In this document: in pieces, positions 7,963 to 16,889 of the stretch | Layout of the letters: the number at the start of each line of letters is the position of its first letter | Numbering within the stretch: position 1 is the first letter of the stretch | NCBI GenBank assembly: GCA_023387235.1 | Contig: JAEWIJ010000009.1 | Span: 1-42,397 of the forward strand | Direction: 5' to 3' | Source of the DNA: Pseudomonadota bacterium | GTDB lineage: Bacteria > Pseudomonadota > Alphaproteobacteria > Rhizobiales > Hyphomicrobiaceae | Length of the DNA: 42,397 bases | Made by a program: the position numbers and the translations under genes | The notes under the pieces: model-generated | Databases searched by the model: none | Told to the model about the DNA's origin: nothing | What the model saw: only the letters and a program-made list of their open reading frames with translations

Positions 7963-8657
7963 ACCCCGAGCAGACGTTGGCGGAGTGCGGCGTCGTCACG
8001 CAGCGTTGCGGCATCGCCCGACCATGCGACGGTGCCGCGGTCGAGGACGACGGCGCGATCGGCGACGGAAAGCGCGATCTCGGCATTCTGCTCGACGACG
8101 AGCGTGGCAATACCCTCATCCTTGAGGCGGCGCACGGTCGCCAGCACATCCGAGACGATCTTCGGTGCAAGGCCCTGGCTCGGCTCGTCGAAGAGTACGA
8201 GCCCGGGCGAGCCGAGCAGTGCGCGCGCGATCGACACCATCTGCATCTCGCCGCCGGAGAGGTTCTCCGCCTCGCGGTGCATCAGATGTTCGAGCGGCGA
8301 AAAGATGGAGAAGGTCTCGTTGATCGTCCAGGCGCGGAAGGGCGTGCGCTTCATGGCAATGCGCAAGTTCTTGGCGACTGTGAGCGTCGGGCAGAGGCGT
8401 CGGTCGTCGGGCACCCAGCAAATGCCGGCGCGGGCGATCTCGTGTGTCGGCGCGCGTGTGATCTCGCCGCCGTTGAAGCGGATCATGCCGCGGCGCGGGC
8501 GCGTCAGTCCGAGAATCGAGCGGATGGTGGTGGTCTTGCCCGCGCCGTTGGCGCCGAGCAATGCCAGCGACTCTCCCATGGCGACGGAGAGCGACACGCC
8601 GTAAAGCGCTTGCGTCTCGCCGTAGAAGGTATCGATGCCCTGGACATCGAGGATCAT
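7959..8657 (-). CDS. livF: Branched-chain amino acid-type ABC ATPase LivF
   Basis: 232 residues from the ATG at 8657, which overlaps the livG stop (ATGA). Walker A GANGAGKTT, Q-loop, signature LSGGEMQMVSIARAL, Walker B LVLFDEPSQGLAP and H-loop region VVEQNAEIAL are intact. GLAPKIVSDV and the opening MILDVQGIDTFYGETQALYGVSL are typical of LivF of the HAAT family. It forms the cytoplasmic ATPase pair with LivG that drives import through LivH and LivM. Next gene is the atypical short ATPase. Confidence 0.92.
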   Translation of the reverse strand: MILDVQGIDTFYGETQALYGVSLSVAMGESLALLGANGAGKTTTIRSILGLTRPRRGMIRFNGGEITRAPTHEIARAGICWVPDDRRLCPTLTVAKNLRIAMKRTPFRAWTINETFSIFSPLEHLMHREAENLSGGEMQMVSIARALLGSPGLVLFDEPSQGLAPKIVSDVLATVRRLKDEGIATLVVEQNAEIALSVADRAVVLDRGTVAWSGDAATLRDDAALRQRLLGV

Positions 8658-9397
8658 TCGAAGCTCCCGAGGTTCGAGCGCTTCACCCACGGATTTTCCT
8701 GCAGCTCGCGCGGCGTGCCGCGTGCCACGACCTGCCCCCAATGAATGACCGAGATGCGGTCGGCGAGCGAGAACAGGAAGCGCATGTCGTGCTCGACGGC
8801 GATGATCGTGAGCTTCTTCTTGAGGCTCCGGATCAGCTCGGCAATACGCAGCGTGCCGTCTGTGCCGAGGCCTGACGTTGGCTCGTCGAGGCAGAGCACG
8901 CGCGGACGCTGCGCCAGCGCGACCGCGATCTCGAGGGCGCGCCGCTCGCCATAGGAGAGGAGCTTGGCCGAGATCTCGGCCTTCTCGGCGAGGCCCACGG
9001 AGGCGAGCACGCCGTTGGCTTCCTCGGCCAGCGTCGCGTCGCCCGCGACGGCGCGGCGCATGTCGAAGCCGCGCGCGCGGAATGCCGGCAGCGCGACCAT
9101 GACGTTCTCCTGGGCGGTGAAGTCATTGAAGAGCGTCATGATCTGGAATGAGCGGGCGACGCCCTGGCGCGCAATGGCGTACGAGCCGAGGCCGGCAATG
9201 TCCGCACCGTCGAGGCGGATGCGGCCGCGGCTCGGTTTGACGCTGCCCGTGAGCGTGTTGAAGAAGGTCGTCTTGCCGGCGCCGTTCGGCCCCATGATGC
9301 CATGCAGCTCGCCTTCATCGACGGCGAGATTGATCTCCTCGAGAACCACGCGGTCCCCAAAGCGTACGTGCACGCCCTCGGCTTCGATCAGCGCCAT
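8654..9397 (-). CDS. livG: Branched-chain amino acid-type ABC ATPase LivG
   Basis: 247 residues. The start lies in ATGATG at 9395-9400; the second ATG (9397) is 6 nt from GGAG and is preferred, while the first overlaps the livM stop. Walker A GPNGAGKTT, Q-loop RSFQIMTLF, signature region LLSYGERRALEIAVALA (LSYGE rather than LSGGQ, usual for LivG), Walker B VLCLDEPTSGLG and H-loop VEHDM. The PWVKRSNLGSF tail is unlike the common KAYLG ending but the rest is standard for the family. Partner of LivF in the same operon. Confidence 0.92.
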   Translation of the reverse strand: MALIEAEGVHVRFGDRVVLEEINLAVDEGELHGIMGPNGAGKTTFFNTLTGSVKPSRGRIRLDGADIAGLGSYAIARQGVARSFQIMTLFNDFTAQENVMVALPAFRARGFDMRRAVAGDATLAEEANGVLASVGLAEKAEISAKLLSYGERRALEIAVALAQRPRVLCLDEPTSGLGTDGTLRIAELIRSLKKKLTIIAVEHDMRFLFSLADRISVIHWGQVVARGTPRELQENPWVKRSNLGSFE

Positions 9398-10416
9398 CAT
9401 CCGCTCCGTGTCGCCGAGCTGAGCGTGCTGGTCGTCGCGCGGCGCGCCTTCCAGCGCTCGGCGAGCTGTTTGGTGGCGCCGGCGATGCCCTCCGGCCGGA
9501 AGAGCACGAGCAGCACGAACATGGTGCCGAAGTAGAGCATCCAGGCATTGGTCATGGCGCCGATGACGTCGCGTGCAATGAGGAAGACGATGACGCCGAC
9601 GACGGGGCCCCAGAAGCTGACGAGGCCGCCGCCGATGAGCGTCATCATGACGACAAGGCCTGACTGCGCGAGGTTCATGACATCCGGAAAGGCCGAGCGC
9701 TGGGCCATGGCGAAGAGACCGCCCGCGAATCCGGAGAGGCCTGCCGAAATCATGATGACGGTGAGTTTGTAGAGCCAGACGTTGTAACCGAGATGCGCCG
9801 TGCGCGTTTCGCTCTGACGGATGGCGGAGAGAATGCGTCCGTAGGGCGAATTCACGAGCCGCCACAGCAGGACGACCACGACGGCGAACACTGCGAGCAC
9901 GAAATAGTAGAGCGCCTCGTTCTCGGAGATGTCGAAGGAGACGACGCCGAAGTCGACCGGCAGGCGGAGGATATTGAGAAGGCCGTCCTCGCCGCCGGTG
10001 ATGCTGTGTGACTTCACCGAGATGGTCCAGAAGATCTGGCCGAAGGCGATGGTCATCAACGCGAAGTAGATGCCGCGTCGGTGCGCGATGAAGAGGCCGA
10101 CGAGCAGGCCGGCGAGTGCGCCAGCGAGCGTGGCGCCGATGAGGCAGACCCAGATGTTGGCCGCAACGTTGAATTGCGTGAGGCCGAAGGCATAGGCGCC
10201 GACGCCGAAGAAGGCGCCGTGGCCGAAAGACGGCAAGCCGGACGTGCCGAGCAGCAGGTTGAAGGCGAGCGCGTAGATCGACCAGATGAGGATCTCGACG
10301 CCGATGTACGGATAGAGGCCGATCGCGTTGATCCACAACGGCACCGTCGCGAACAGGAGCCATGTGCCGAGCATGGTCGGTGTGATCAGTCGGGCCTCGC
10401 TCGAGGAACCGCTCAT
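9397..10416 (-). CDS. livM: Branched-chain amino acid-type ABC permease LivM
   Basis: 339 residues from the ATG at 10416. About ten membrane helices, with the LivM hallmarks SIYALAFNLLLGTSGLPSFGH, FFGVGAYAFGL, ALMTIAFGQIFWTI, GGEDGL and the cytoplasmic coupling segment SPYGRILSAIRQSETRTAHLGYNV that contacts the ATPases. Followed by an overlap with livG, so translationally coupled. A basic C-terminal tail (QLAERWKARRATTS) extends past the last helix. Works with LivH as the transmembrane channel of the importer. Confidence 0.92.
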   Translation of the reverse strand: MSGSSSEARLITPTMLGTWLLFATVPLWINAIGLYPYIGVEILIWSIYALAFNLLLGTSGLPSFGHGAFFGVGAYAFGLTQFNVAANIWVCLIGATLAGALAGLLVGLFIAHRRGIYFALMTIAFGQIFWTISVKSHSITGGEDGLLNILRLPVDFGVVSFDISENEALYYFVLAVFAVVVVLLWRLVNSPYGRILSAIRQSETRTAHLGYNVWLYKLTVIMISAGLSGFAGGLFAMAQRSAFPDVMNLAQSGLVVMMTLIGGGLVSFWGPVVGVIVFLIARDVIGAMTNAWMLYFGTMFVLLVLFRPEGIAGATKQLAERWKARRATTSTLSSATRSG

Positions 10417-10424
10417 GAAGCTTC

Positions 10425-11345
10425 TCAAACCTCCAGCATGCTTTTCTTGCCGAAGAGGCCGCGCGCCCGGAAGGACACGACGGCGACCAGCAACACGTAC
10501 ATGGAGAGCAGCGACCACTCCGAGGCGTACGCGCCCGAAAGTCCGACCGAGAGGCCGACCAGAAGGCTGGCGATGACCGCACCCCAGAAGCTGCCGACAC
10601 CGCCGAGGACGATGATCAGGAAGGCCGGCACGACGGCATCGACTCCCATGTGCGGCCGGATGCCCCAGATCGGCGCGACGACGATGCCGGCAAAGGCCGC
10701 GAGCATGGTGCCGAGCACGAACACGCCGAGACGCAGCTTCGACAGGTTCACGCCGAGCGCGCGGACCATTTCGCTGTCGTGCGCGCCGGCCTTGATCATG
10801 GCGCCGTACGGCGTCTTCTCGATGAGCAGCCACACGAGGCCGATCGCAACGGCGGCCATGCCGGCGGCATAGAAGCGATAGGTCGACCAGATCAGATCCT
10901 GGAAGATGAATGCGCCGCTCATGCCGGCCGGTACCGGCAGCACGTGGTCGCGCGTGCCCCAGGTGAGGCGGATGATCTCTTCGAGCACCAGCGCGACGCC
11001 GAAGGTCAGCAGCAGGCCGTAGAGCGGGTCCTTGCCGTACGTGCGGCGCATGCAGAGCTCGACGGCAATGCCGACGATGCCGGCAAGGCCTGGTGCGATG
11101 ATCAGGGCCATGGCGTAGCGCCAGCCGAGCGGGATCTGTAGCCAGAGCGCGGCGAGATCTGCGGGAAGCGGCGGCTTGGGGCCGGTGAGCATCAGCGCGA
11201 AGTAGGCGCCGAGCGCGAACAGCGAGCCGTGCGCGAGGTTGATCTGCTCCATGAGGCCGATGATCAGCATGAAGCCGAGAGCAATCAGCGCCAGCAGCAG
11301 CCCGAGTACGAGACCATTGAGCAGATGAGGAAGAAGATCGAACAC
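10425..11345 (-). CDS. livH: Branched-chain amino acid-type ABC permease LivH
   Basis: 306 residues with a GTG start at 11345. LivH pattern: LLNGLVLGLLLALIALGFML, GLMEQINLAHGSLFALGAYF, LTFGVALVLEEIIRLTWG, coupling segment TPYGAMIKAGAHDSEMVRALGVN and PAFLIIVLGGVGSFWGAVIA. Eight or so helices. The gap of 131 bp after the binding-protein gene contains a 10-bp-stem hairpin (11445-11467); livM follows after 8 nt. With LivM it forms the membrane channel. Confidence 0.92.
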   Translation of the reverse strand: MFDLLPHLLNGLVLGLLLALIALGFMLIIGLMEQINLAHGSLFALGAYFALMLTGPKPPLPADLAALWLQIPLGWRYAMALIIAPGLAGIVGIAVELCMRRTYGKDPLYGLLLTFGVALVLEEIIRLTWGTRDHVLPVPAGMSGAFIFQDLIWSTYRFYAAGMAAVAIGLVWLLIEKTPYGAMIKAGAHDSEMVRALGVNLSKLRLGVFVLGTMLAAFAGIVVAPIWGIRPHMGVDAVVPAFLIIVLGGVGSFWGAVIASLLVGLSVGLSGAYASEWSLLSMYVLLVAVVSFRARGLFGKKSMLEV

Positions 11346-11444
11346 GCGGTCGCTGCTCTTGTTGGAGTGCTCTGGTCAGCAGGGCCTGATCGTGCCCGCG
11401 TCATGCCGGGATCACGCAAACGTCGCTTCGTGCCGACTGCGGGA

Positions 11445-11467
11445 GCGGGGTGGCGGCGCCACCCCGC
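11445..11467 (-). promoter_or_regulatory. Strong hairpin between binding-protein gene and livH
   Basis: GCGGGGTGGC, loop of 3, GCCACCCCGC: a perfect 10-bp stem just after the binding-protein stop codon (minus strand). No T tract follows, so it is not a standard terminator. Hairpins at this place often protect the binding-protein mRNA end and lower permease expression; that role is inferred. Confidence 0.6.
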
Positions 11468-11476
11468 ATGGTTCCA

Positions 11477-12790
11477 TCACGCGTCGACCGACGGCACCTT
11501 GTCGTGGGGAACGAGCTTGCATTTCCCCGGAGCGGCGTCGTCGGTGACGTCCTTCGGCTCGGCCCAGCTCATAATCTCGAAGTGGTCCGTATTGTCGGAG
11601 GGCTTCTCATTTTTGCGTGCGAGATAGATCGTCTGCTGCACCTGATGGGTATCCGCATCGATGTACGCATCGAAGTGCTGCATGCGATCCTTTGCCGGCA
11701 TCTTGTAGCCCTCGAGGGCCTTGATGAGCGCGACATTGTTGGTCGATCCGGTGCGCTCCATGGCGCGGAACAGCTCCTGCGTTGCCATGTAGCCGTTATA
11801 CGACACGTTGCCGGGGACGGGGATAGGTCCGCCCTTGTTGGCATCCTGCCATTTCTTAACGAACTCGGGCACGCCCGGCAGGTTGAGCTTGTGATAGAAG
11901 GTCGTGCCGAACACGCCGAACAGGCTTTGCGGCGCGCCCCACACATCGGGCCAGTCCTGCTGGTTGTTCATCCATGCCGGCCCGCCCGGGCGATCGAGCT
12001 TGAGCTGCGTGATCTGCTCGCGCAGGGCCTTGTTGTCGTCGCCGGCGATGGCCGTGCCGACGACCTGCGGTTTGATCTGCTGGATCTTGAGCAGATAGGA
12101 CGTGAAGTCGCGCGTGTTCTGCGGCACCAGCAGGTTGTCGATGATCTTGCCGCCATTGGCTTCGACCAGCGCCTTGGTCGCGGCGGCGGTCGAGTGGCCC
12201 CAGACATAGTCGTTCGTGAGCAGGAGCCAGCTCTTGCCGATCGACTTGACCGCATTGGCAACGGCGGCTTTCGAGAAGTTCGTGCCGTTACCATCCCACA
12301 CGAACTTTATGCGGCTGCAGTTCTCGCCGGCTTCGCTCGGTGCCGACGAATTGGTGTTCATGAAGATCGTGCCGTACTTGTTGGCGACCTGCGTGATGGC
12401 ATTGGCGACGCCCGAATGCAGGGCGCCGATCAGGATCGGGCAGTCCTCGCGCGTGATGAAGCGCTCGGCGACGCGCGTGCCGGTGGCCGGGCTCGACTCC
12501 GTGTCGGCGGTGACCCACTCGATCTTGCGCCCGAGCACGCCGCCCTTTGCGTTCCACTCGTCGATGACCATGCGGATGGCGCGGTGCTCATCCTGACCGC
12601 TGTTGCCGAACTGGCCGCTCGCGTCGTTCGTGAGGCCGAGCTTGATCGGCTTCTTGCCTTGCGCGTAGGCGTGGTTGTGATGCCAGGGGCCGTAGAAGGC
12701 GCCGACGCCTGCGAGGGACGCCGTCATGAGGCTGCCCTTCAGAACCGAACGCCGGGACGGGCCAAGCCCGGACTTGCCGTTCTTCTTCAT
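11477..12790 (-). CDS. Tat-exported ABC substrate-binding protein (Peripla_BP_6, LivK/AmiC class)
   Basis: 437 residues from the ATG at 12790, with GGAGGAG 4 nt upstream; the open frame runs on to 12937 but lacks a comparable site. Twin-arginine signal SRRSVLKGSLMTASLAGVGA, then KKPIKLGLTNDASGQFGNSG, the start of a type-1 periplasmic binding protein. Further family blocks: DEWNAKGGVLGRKIEWVTAD, VGTAIAGDDNKALREQITQL and YNGYMATQELFRAMERTG. First gene of the importer operon. The substrate cannot be read from sequence: the class covers branched-chain amino acids, amides, urea and aromatic acids. Probably controlled by the divergent RpiR regulator. Confidence 0.88.
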   Translation of the reverse strand: MKKNGKSGLGPSRRSVLKGSLMTASLAGVGAFYGPWHHNHAYAQGKKPIKLGLTNDASGQFGNSGQDEHRAIRMVIDEWNAKGGVLGRKIEWVTADTESSPATGTRVAERFITREDCPILIGALHSGVANAITQVANKYGTIFMNTNSSAPSEAGENCSRIKFVWDGNGTNFSKAAVANAVKSIGKSWLLLTNDYVWGHSTAAATKALVEANGGKIIDNLLVPQNTRDFTSYLLKIQQIKPQVVGTAIAGDDNKALREQITQLKLDRPGGPAWMNNQQDWPDVWGAPQSLFGVFGTTFYHKLNLPGVPEFVKKWQDANKGGPIPVPGNVSYNGYMATQELFRAMERTGSTNNVALIKALEGYKMPAKDRMQHFDAYIDADTHQVQQTIYLARKNEKPSDNTDHFEIMSWAEPKDVTDDAAPGKCKLVPHDKVPSVDA

Positions 12791-12845
12791 CGTCTCCTCC
12801 ACTGAGATGCGGCTGCTCGCGTTTGACGGCAGCTCTTCATTCGGG

Positions 12846-12865
12846 CATAGAATAATCATTCTATG
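12846..12865. promoter_or_regulatory. Perfect inverted repeat, candidate RpiR operator
   Basis: CATAGAAT, 4-nt spacer, ATTCTATG. Both 8-bp arms match exactly in an otherwise GC-rich sequence, and the repeat lies midway between the divergent starts at 12790 (importer) and 12915 (RpiR gene), about 50-56 nt from each. RpiR-family proteins bind AT-rich palindromes, often with GAAT/ATTC half sites, so this is the best operator candidate. Binding is inferred. Confidence 0.65.
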
Positions 12866-12914
12866 GGACTTGTGAAGTGAAATAAACGAACCCCTGGGGA
12901 AATTCGGAGCACGT

Positions 12915-13808
12915 GTGAGAAAGCCTTCGAAGAGCACAGGATCGCGCGGGAAATCCTCGCCGCTCGGCGCGTATGACGCCTTGCGGGAGGAGATCGCGCA
13001 TCGCTATCCGAACCTCTCCGATCGCCTTCGCCTGATTGCGGAGTTCGCGCTCGACCATCCCACGGAGATGGCGCTCGGCACGGTCGCCGAGGTCGCGGAG
13101 CGGGCGAAGGTTCAGCCGTCGGCGATCGTTCGTTTTGCGCACGCCTTGGGCTACGGCGGCTTCACGGAGCTGCAGCAGGTGTTCCGCTCGCGGCTCGTGG
13201 CGGGAGCCGTGCCGAGCTATCGCGAGCGCATTGACGGATTGCGCAGGGACGGACGCTTTCGCGACAGCAACAACCCGCACGAGCTGCTGGAGCGGTTCGT
13301 TTCCGAGGGCACGGCATCGCTCGACAATCTGCAGGTGAGCGTTCGCGAGAACGATCTCGCGCGGGCCATCGGCCTCATGGCGCGCGCCCACACGATCCAC
13401 GTGTTGGGGCTCGGCGGCTCGTTTCCGGTCGCGGCGCACTTGACGTACGTCCTGCGCCGTCTCGGACGCCGCGCGGTGCTGCTCGACGGGCTCGGCAACG
13501 TGCTGGCCGATCACGTGCTGACGGCATCGCGCAAGGATGTCGTGATCGCCGTGAGTTTCAGGCCGTACAATCGCGAGACGGTTCAACTCGTCCCGGAATT
13601 CCACGCGCGCGGCGTGCCGACCATTGTCGTGACGGACAGCCTGATCAGTCCGATCGTCAATGGTGCCGATGTGGTCTTCGAGATTCCGGATATGCCCGAG
13701 GCTGTCCTGCGGACGATGGTGGCGCCGATGTGTCTCGTGCAGAGCCTCGCCGTTGGCCTGACGCTCGCGCTCGAGCGGCCTGCCGTCGCGAGCATGCCAG
13801 GCTCCTGA
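12915..13808 (+). CDS. MurR/RpiR family transcriptional regulator
   Basis: 297 residues with a GTG start at 12915, 5 nt after GGAG. N-terminal HTH_6 domain (about 20-100) with LSDRLRLIAEFALDHP, TVAEVAERAKVQPSAIVRFAHALGYGGFTELQQVFRSRL, and C-terminal SIS domain (about 140-280) with TIHVLGLGGSFPVAAHLTYVLRRLG and VVIAVSFRPYNRETVQLVPE. SIS domains bind phosphosugars in many members, but RpiR proteins next to amino-acid or aromatic-acid transporters are common in Rhizobiales, so the effector may differ. Divergent from the Liv-type importer, which it most likely controls, together with its own gene, through the inverted repeat at 12846-12865. Confidence 0.9.
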   Translation: MRKPSKSTGSRGKSSPLGAYDALREEIAHRYPNLSDRLRLIAEFALDHPTEMALGTVAEVAERAKVQPSAIVRFAHALGYGGFTELQQVFRSRLVAGAVPSYRERIDGLRRDGRFRDSNNPHELLERFVSEGTASLDNLQVSVRENDLARAIGLMARAHTIHVLGLGGSFPVAAHLTYVLRRLGRRAVLLDGLGNVLADHVLTASRKDVVIAVSFRPYNRETVQLVPEFHARGVPTIVVTDSLISPIVNGADVVFEIPDMPEAVLRTMVAPMCLVQSLAVGLTLALERPAVASMPGS

Positions 13809-13829
13809 GCGACAAGCGCGGCGCCGTAA

Positions 13830-15923
13830 TCAGCCGGTCTTCCGCTGTTTCTTGCGTCGCGGCGCGGCAAGCTCGACGGGAATGACGCCGACGGCATTGC
13901 TGTTGCCGACGTTTGCCAATGCCCGAATGATCTGCGCGAGAGGCTGCGGCTTGCCGAGCAGGTAGCCTTGGGCCTCGTCGCAGCCTTCCGAGCGCAGGAT
14001 GGCAAGCTGATGATCGGTTTCGACGCCCTCTGCGAGAACCTTGATCTCGAGCGTCTTGCCGAGGCTCAGCACGGCGCGAACCACGGCTTTCGCCTGCTGG
14101 CTGTTCTCCACCTCGTTCATGAACGAACGGTCGAGCTTGATCTTGTCGAAGGGGAACGCGCGCAGTGTCGCGAGCGAGGAATAGCCGGTTCCAAAATCGT
14201 CGATGGCGATCGTGACGCCGAGCGTCTTGAGCTGGCGCAGGATGTGGAGCGTGCGTGCCTTGTCGGCGATGATCGTCGATTCGGTGATCTCGAGCTCGAG
14301 GCGGCTCGGCGAAAGGTCGGTCTGAAGCAGCACCTCGTGGACGACGCGCGCGAGGTCGGCATTGGCGAACTGGACCGGCGAAAGATTGACGGCGATCTTG
14401 TGCGGAACGCTCCAGCCGGCAGCGTCGCGGCACGCCGTCCTCAGCACCCACTCGCCGATCGGGATGATCGTGCCCGTCTCCTCCGCGATGGGGATGAACT
14501 CCACCGGTGAGACCATGCCGTGGACAGGATGGCGCCACCGCAGCAGGGCTTCGTAGCCGCAGATTTCGCCTGTCGCGACGGACGTCTGCACCTGGTAGTG
14601 GAGCTCGAGCTGATTGAGCTCGATGGCATGTCGGAGATCCTGGGCGAGCGTGCGGCGCGTGCGCGAGGCCTCGTCCATCTGCGCTTCGTAGAAGCAGGTC
14701 GCACGCGTAACGTCGGCGATCGCCCGGTACATGGCGAGCTCGGAGTTGTTCACGAGCCGCTCTTGCGTATCGCCGTCCTCGGGATAGAGAGCCACGCCGA
14801 GGCTCGCCCCGGTCACCGTCGCGAAGTCGCCGATGTGGATGGGCGTGAAGAGGGCGCCCTCGAGACGCGCGACGAAATCGAGGAGATCGCTCTGCTCCGT
14901 GAAGCGCTTGACGGTGGCGAACTCGTCGCCGCCCGCCCGCGCGACGAACTCTCCTTCACGCAGAAGCTCGGTGAGCCTTTGCCCGATGAGCCTCAGGGCA
15001 GCATCGCCTGCCTCGAGGCCGCGCAGATCGTTGATCTCCTTGAAGCGGTCGAGATCGATGCTGATGACGGCAACGCGGCTGCCGGCGGTCTTGGCGAGCT
15101 CGAGCTCACGGCCAAGATGCTCCGCGAAGCCGGCGCGGTTCGGCAGGCCCGTCAGCGCGTCGTTGTGCGCCATGTGCTGAAGGCGCTCCGTCATTTCCTC
15201 GGTCGCCTTGGTATCGATGATGTAGGCGGCAACGCCCGTGCCGGCGATGATGAGGCTGACCCCGGCGACGGCAATGGCCATCGTGACGAAGATCTCGGGA
15301 TTGGCGAGCGGCGCCCCGGTGTCGAGCGGCGTGACGGAGAGCGCCGCCATTCCGGTGAAATGAAGGGACAGGACCGCGAGCACATAGAATGCGAGCGTTG
15401 CGTGCTGCGAATGCTGCCATGGCCGGTGCACGGCGTGGTGCATGGCCAGCGCGCCCAAGGCAGCGCCCATGGCAACCGACGTGGCGATGTACGTCGCGCT
15501 CCAGTCGACAAGGCCGTCGATACGGTAGGCGAACATGCCCATGTAGTGCATGGCGGCGATGGCAAGGCCCGTGACGGCGCCACCGGCCGCAGCAAAGGGC
15601 ATTTCTCCCCTGCGCAGCGCGATATGGAAGCCGGCGCCGCAGCCAATGATTGCGGTCATGAGCGACGCCATGGTCAGCAGCGGGGCGAACGTGATCGGCG
15701 CCTTTACCTCGAAGGCCAGCATCGCAATGAAGTGGGTGCACCAGCCGGAGCCGCCGGCGGCAACGGCCGCCAGGAATGTCCAGCCGTGGCGCTGCGTGCC
15801 GCTCTTCTCGCCGGCCCGGCGAAAGAGGCCCAAGGCAACCCAGCCGCCGCTGGCGAGAACCAATCCAGCGAGGAGCACAAGACGCAGGTCGTGCTCGGTG
15901 AAGATGCAGGAGATGACGCGCAT
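13830..15923 (-). CDS. MHYT-GGDEF-EAL c-di-GMP protein
   Basis: 697 residues. Seven-helix MHYT sensor (about 10-235) with three copies of the motif: WCTHFIAM (61-68), MHYMGM (125-130) and LHFTGM (187-192), thought to bind copper or a gas ligand in the membrane. GGDEF domain (about 252-410) with intact GGDEF at 331-335; the I-site reads REGE instead of RxxD, so product inhibition may be weak. EAL domain (about 430-685) with EALLRW, NLSPVQF, LELEITES, DDFGTGYSSL and AEGVET present, so phosphodiesterase activity is plausible. Both activities look intact; the net direction cannot be told. Convergent with the RpiR gene, monocistronic. Confidence 0.92.
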   Translation of the reverse strand: MRVISCIFTEHDLRLVLLAGLVLASGGWVALGLFRRAGEKSGTQRHGWTFLAAVAAGGSGWCTHFIAMLAFEVKAPITFAPLLTMASLMTAIIGCGAGFHIALRRGEMPFAAAGGAVTGLAIAAMHYMGMFAYRIDGLVDWSATYIATSVAMGAALGALAMHHAVHRPWQHSQHATLAFYVLAVLSLHFTGMAALSVTPLDTGAPLANPEIFVTMAIAVAGVSLIIAGTGVAAYIIDTKATEEMTERLQHMAHNDALTGLPNRAGFAEHLGRELELAKTAGSRVAVISIDLDRFKEINDLRGLEAGDAALRLIGQRLTELLREGEFVARAGGDEFATVKRFTEQSDLLDFVARLEGALFTPIHIGDFATVTGASLGVALYPEDGDTQERLVNNSELAMYRAIADVTRATCFYEAQMDEASRTRRTLAQDLRHAIELNQLELHYQVQTSVATGEICGYEALLRWRHPVHGMVSPVEFIPIAEETGTIIPIGEWVLRTACRDAAGWSVPHKIAVNLSPVQFANADLARVVHEVLLQTDLSPSRLELEITESTIIADKARTLHILRQLKTLGVTIAIDDFGTGYSSLATLRAFPFDKIKLDRSFMNEVENSQQAKAVVRAVLSLGKTLEIKVLAEGVETDHQLAILRSEGCDEAQGYLLGKPQPLAQIIRALANVGNSNAVGVIPVELAAPRRKKQRKTG

Positions 15924-16341
15924 ACCAGGTGCCCCAAACGGAAGCGGGGGGCGTCTCCTCCCTCAGGCGACGCCTTGGCCCACGGATCGAGGCTAGGGGG
16001 CAGGATGCTAAGATTGAATAAAAACTAGGGCATATTTACCGAAGTCTGACAGCGAACCTTGCCGAAAAAGCCGCCGCGGGGCTCGGCTGAACGGGATCGT
16101 GCCTCGCAGGATCGAGCTTTTACGATGCGGCAAGGATTTAGCGGCAACCCGCAGGCGGCGCATACTGCTTCAAACTGATAGACACTTAGGCAGGCCGATG
16201 CCAATTTGAGCGCGACTTTCCACGCGGCGGAGACTAAGCGTGCTTGCTGCGGTGCGAAAGGCGAGGGGAGCCAAGACGTTGATTAATTGTGCATGGATGC
16301 GCGCTGGGTCTTCAGGGCCAGGCGCGGGAATGGGGTGATAG
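15924..16341. other. Divergent intergenic region, GGDEF-EAL gene and TRAP operon
   Basis: 418 bp holding both promoters. A more AT-rich patch at about 16008-16040 is the best place for the promoter of the c-di-GMP gene. No coding frame with a ribosome site and no long palindrome is visible. GGGG lies 6 nt before the dctQ ATG. Confidence 0.45.
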
Positions 16342-16887
16342 ATGCTGCGGCGCGCCCTTGACGGTCTCTATCTCGCCGCCGGCTATCTCGCCGGTCTCTT
16401 CCTGATCGCGATCTTCCTGCTGATGATGGCGCTCTCGCTTGGCCGGCAGGTCGGCATCAATGTGCAGTCAGGCGATGACTTCACGGCGTGGTCTCTTGTG
16501 GCCATGTCCTTTCTCGCGCTCGCTCACACGTTCAAGTCCTCTGAGCTCATCAGAATGGGATTGGTCATCGAGCGGGTGAGCGGGCGGGCGAGGACTATCA
16601 TGGAGATTATCGCCCTCTGTATCGGCGGCGCCATCGTTGCGACGCTTGCCTGGGCAGCGATAACCATGACCTACGACAGCTGGCTCTTGAACGACCTTTC
16701 GAGTGGCGTCGTCTCCGTACCGCTCTGGATTCCTCAGCTCGGGTTTTCGGTGGGCTCATCCATTTTGCTGATCGCCTTCATCGATGAGCTCTACAACGTC
16801 GCGACGGGCGGCTTCCCGCGCTACTCGAAGCCGCCAGCCACGACGAAGGAAGAGATTGTCGAAAGAGCTGCCTCGGGGAACCTGTAG
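16342..16887 (+). CDS. dctQ: TRAP transporter small permease DctQ
   Basis: 181 residues, four membrane helices: LYLAAGYLAGLFLIAIFLLMMALSLGR (first helix plus loop), FTAWSLVAMSFLALAHTF, IMEIIALCIGGAIVATLAW and IPQLGFSVGSSILLIAFIDELY. The pattern R...G..V....D....W.L....F....AH.FK.SE.IRM is typical of DctQ (PF04290). It pairs with DctM to form the secondary, ion-driven permease of a TRAP system. The dctM gene follows after 2 nt. Confidence 0.9.
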   Translation: MLRRALDGLYLAAGYLAGLFLIAIFLLMMALSLGRQVGINVQSGDDFTAWSLVAMSFLALAHTFKSSELIRMGLVIERVSGRARTIMEIIALCIGGAIVATLAWAAITMTYDSWLLNDLSSGVVSVPLWIPQLGFSVGSSILLIAFIDELYNVATGGFPRYSKPPATTKEEIVERAASGNL

Positions 16888-16889
16888 CA

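Noticed and set aside
9397..10833. LivM with an extra 139-residue N-terminus
   Set aside because: The extension is the shadow of livH; an ATG at 10416 fits the usual LivM length and start.
11450..12805. Open frame of 451 codons opposite the binding-protein gene
   Set aside because: Shadow frame; the real gene has a Tat signal and family motifs.
14520..16028. Open frame of 502 codons opposite the c-di-GMP gene
   Set aside because: Shadow frame; the opposite strand has three intact conserved domains.
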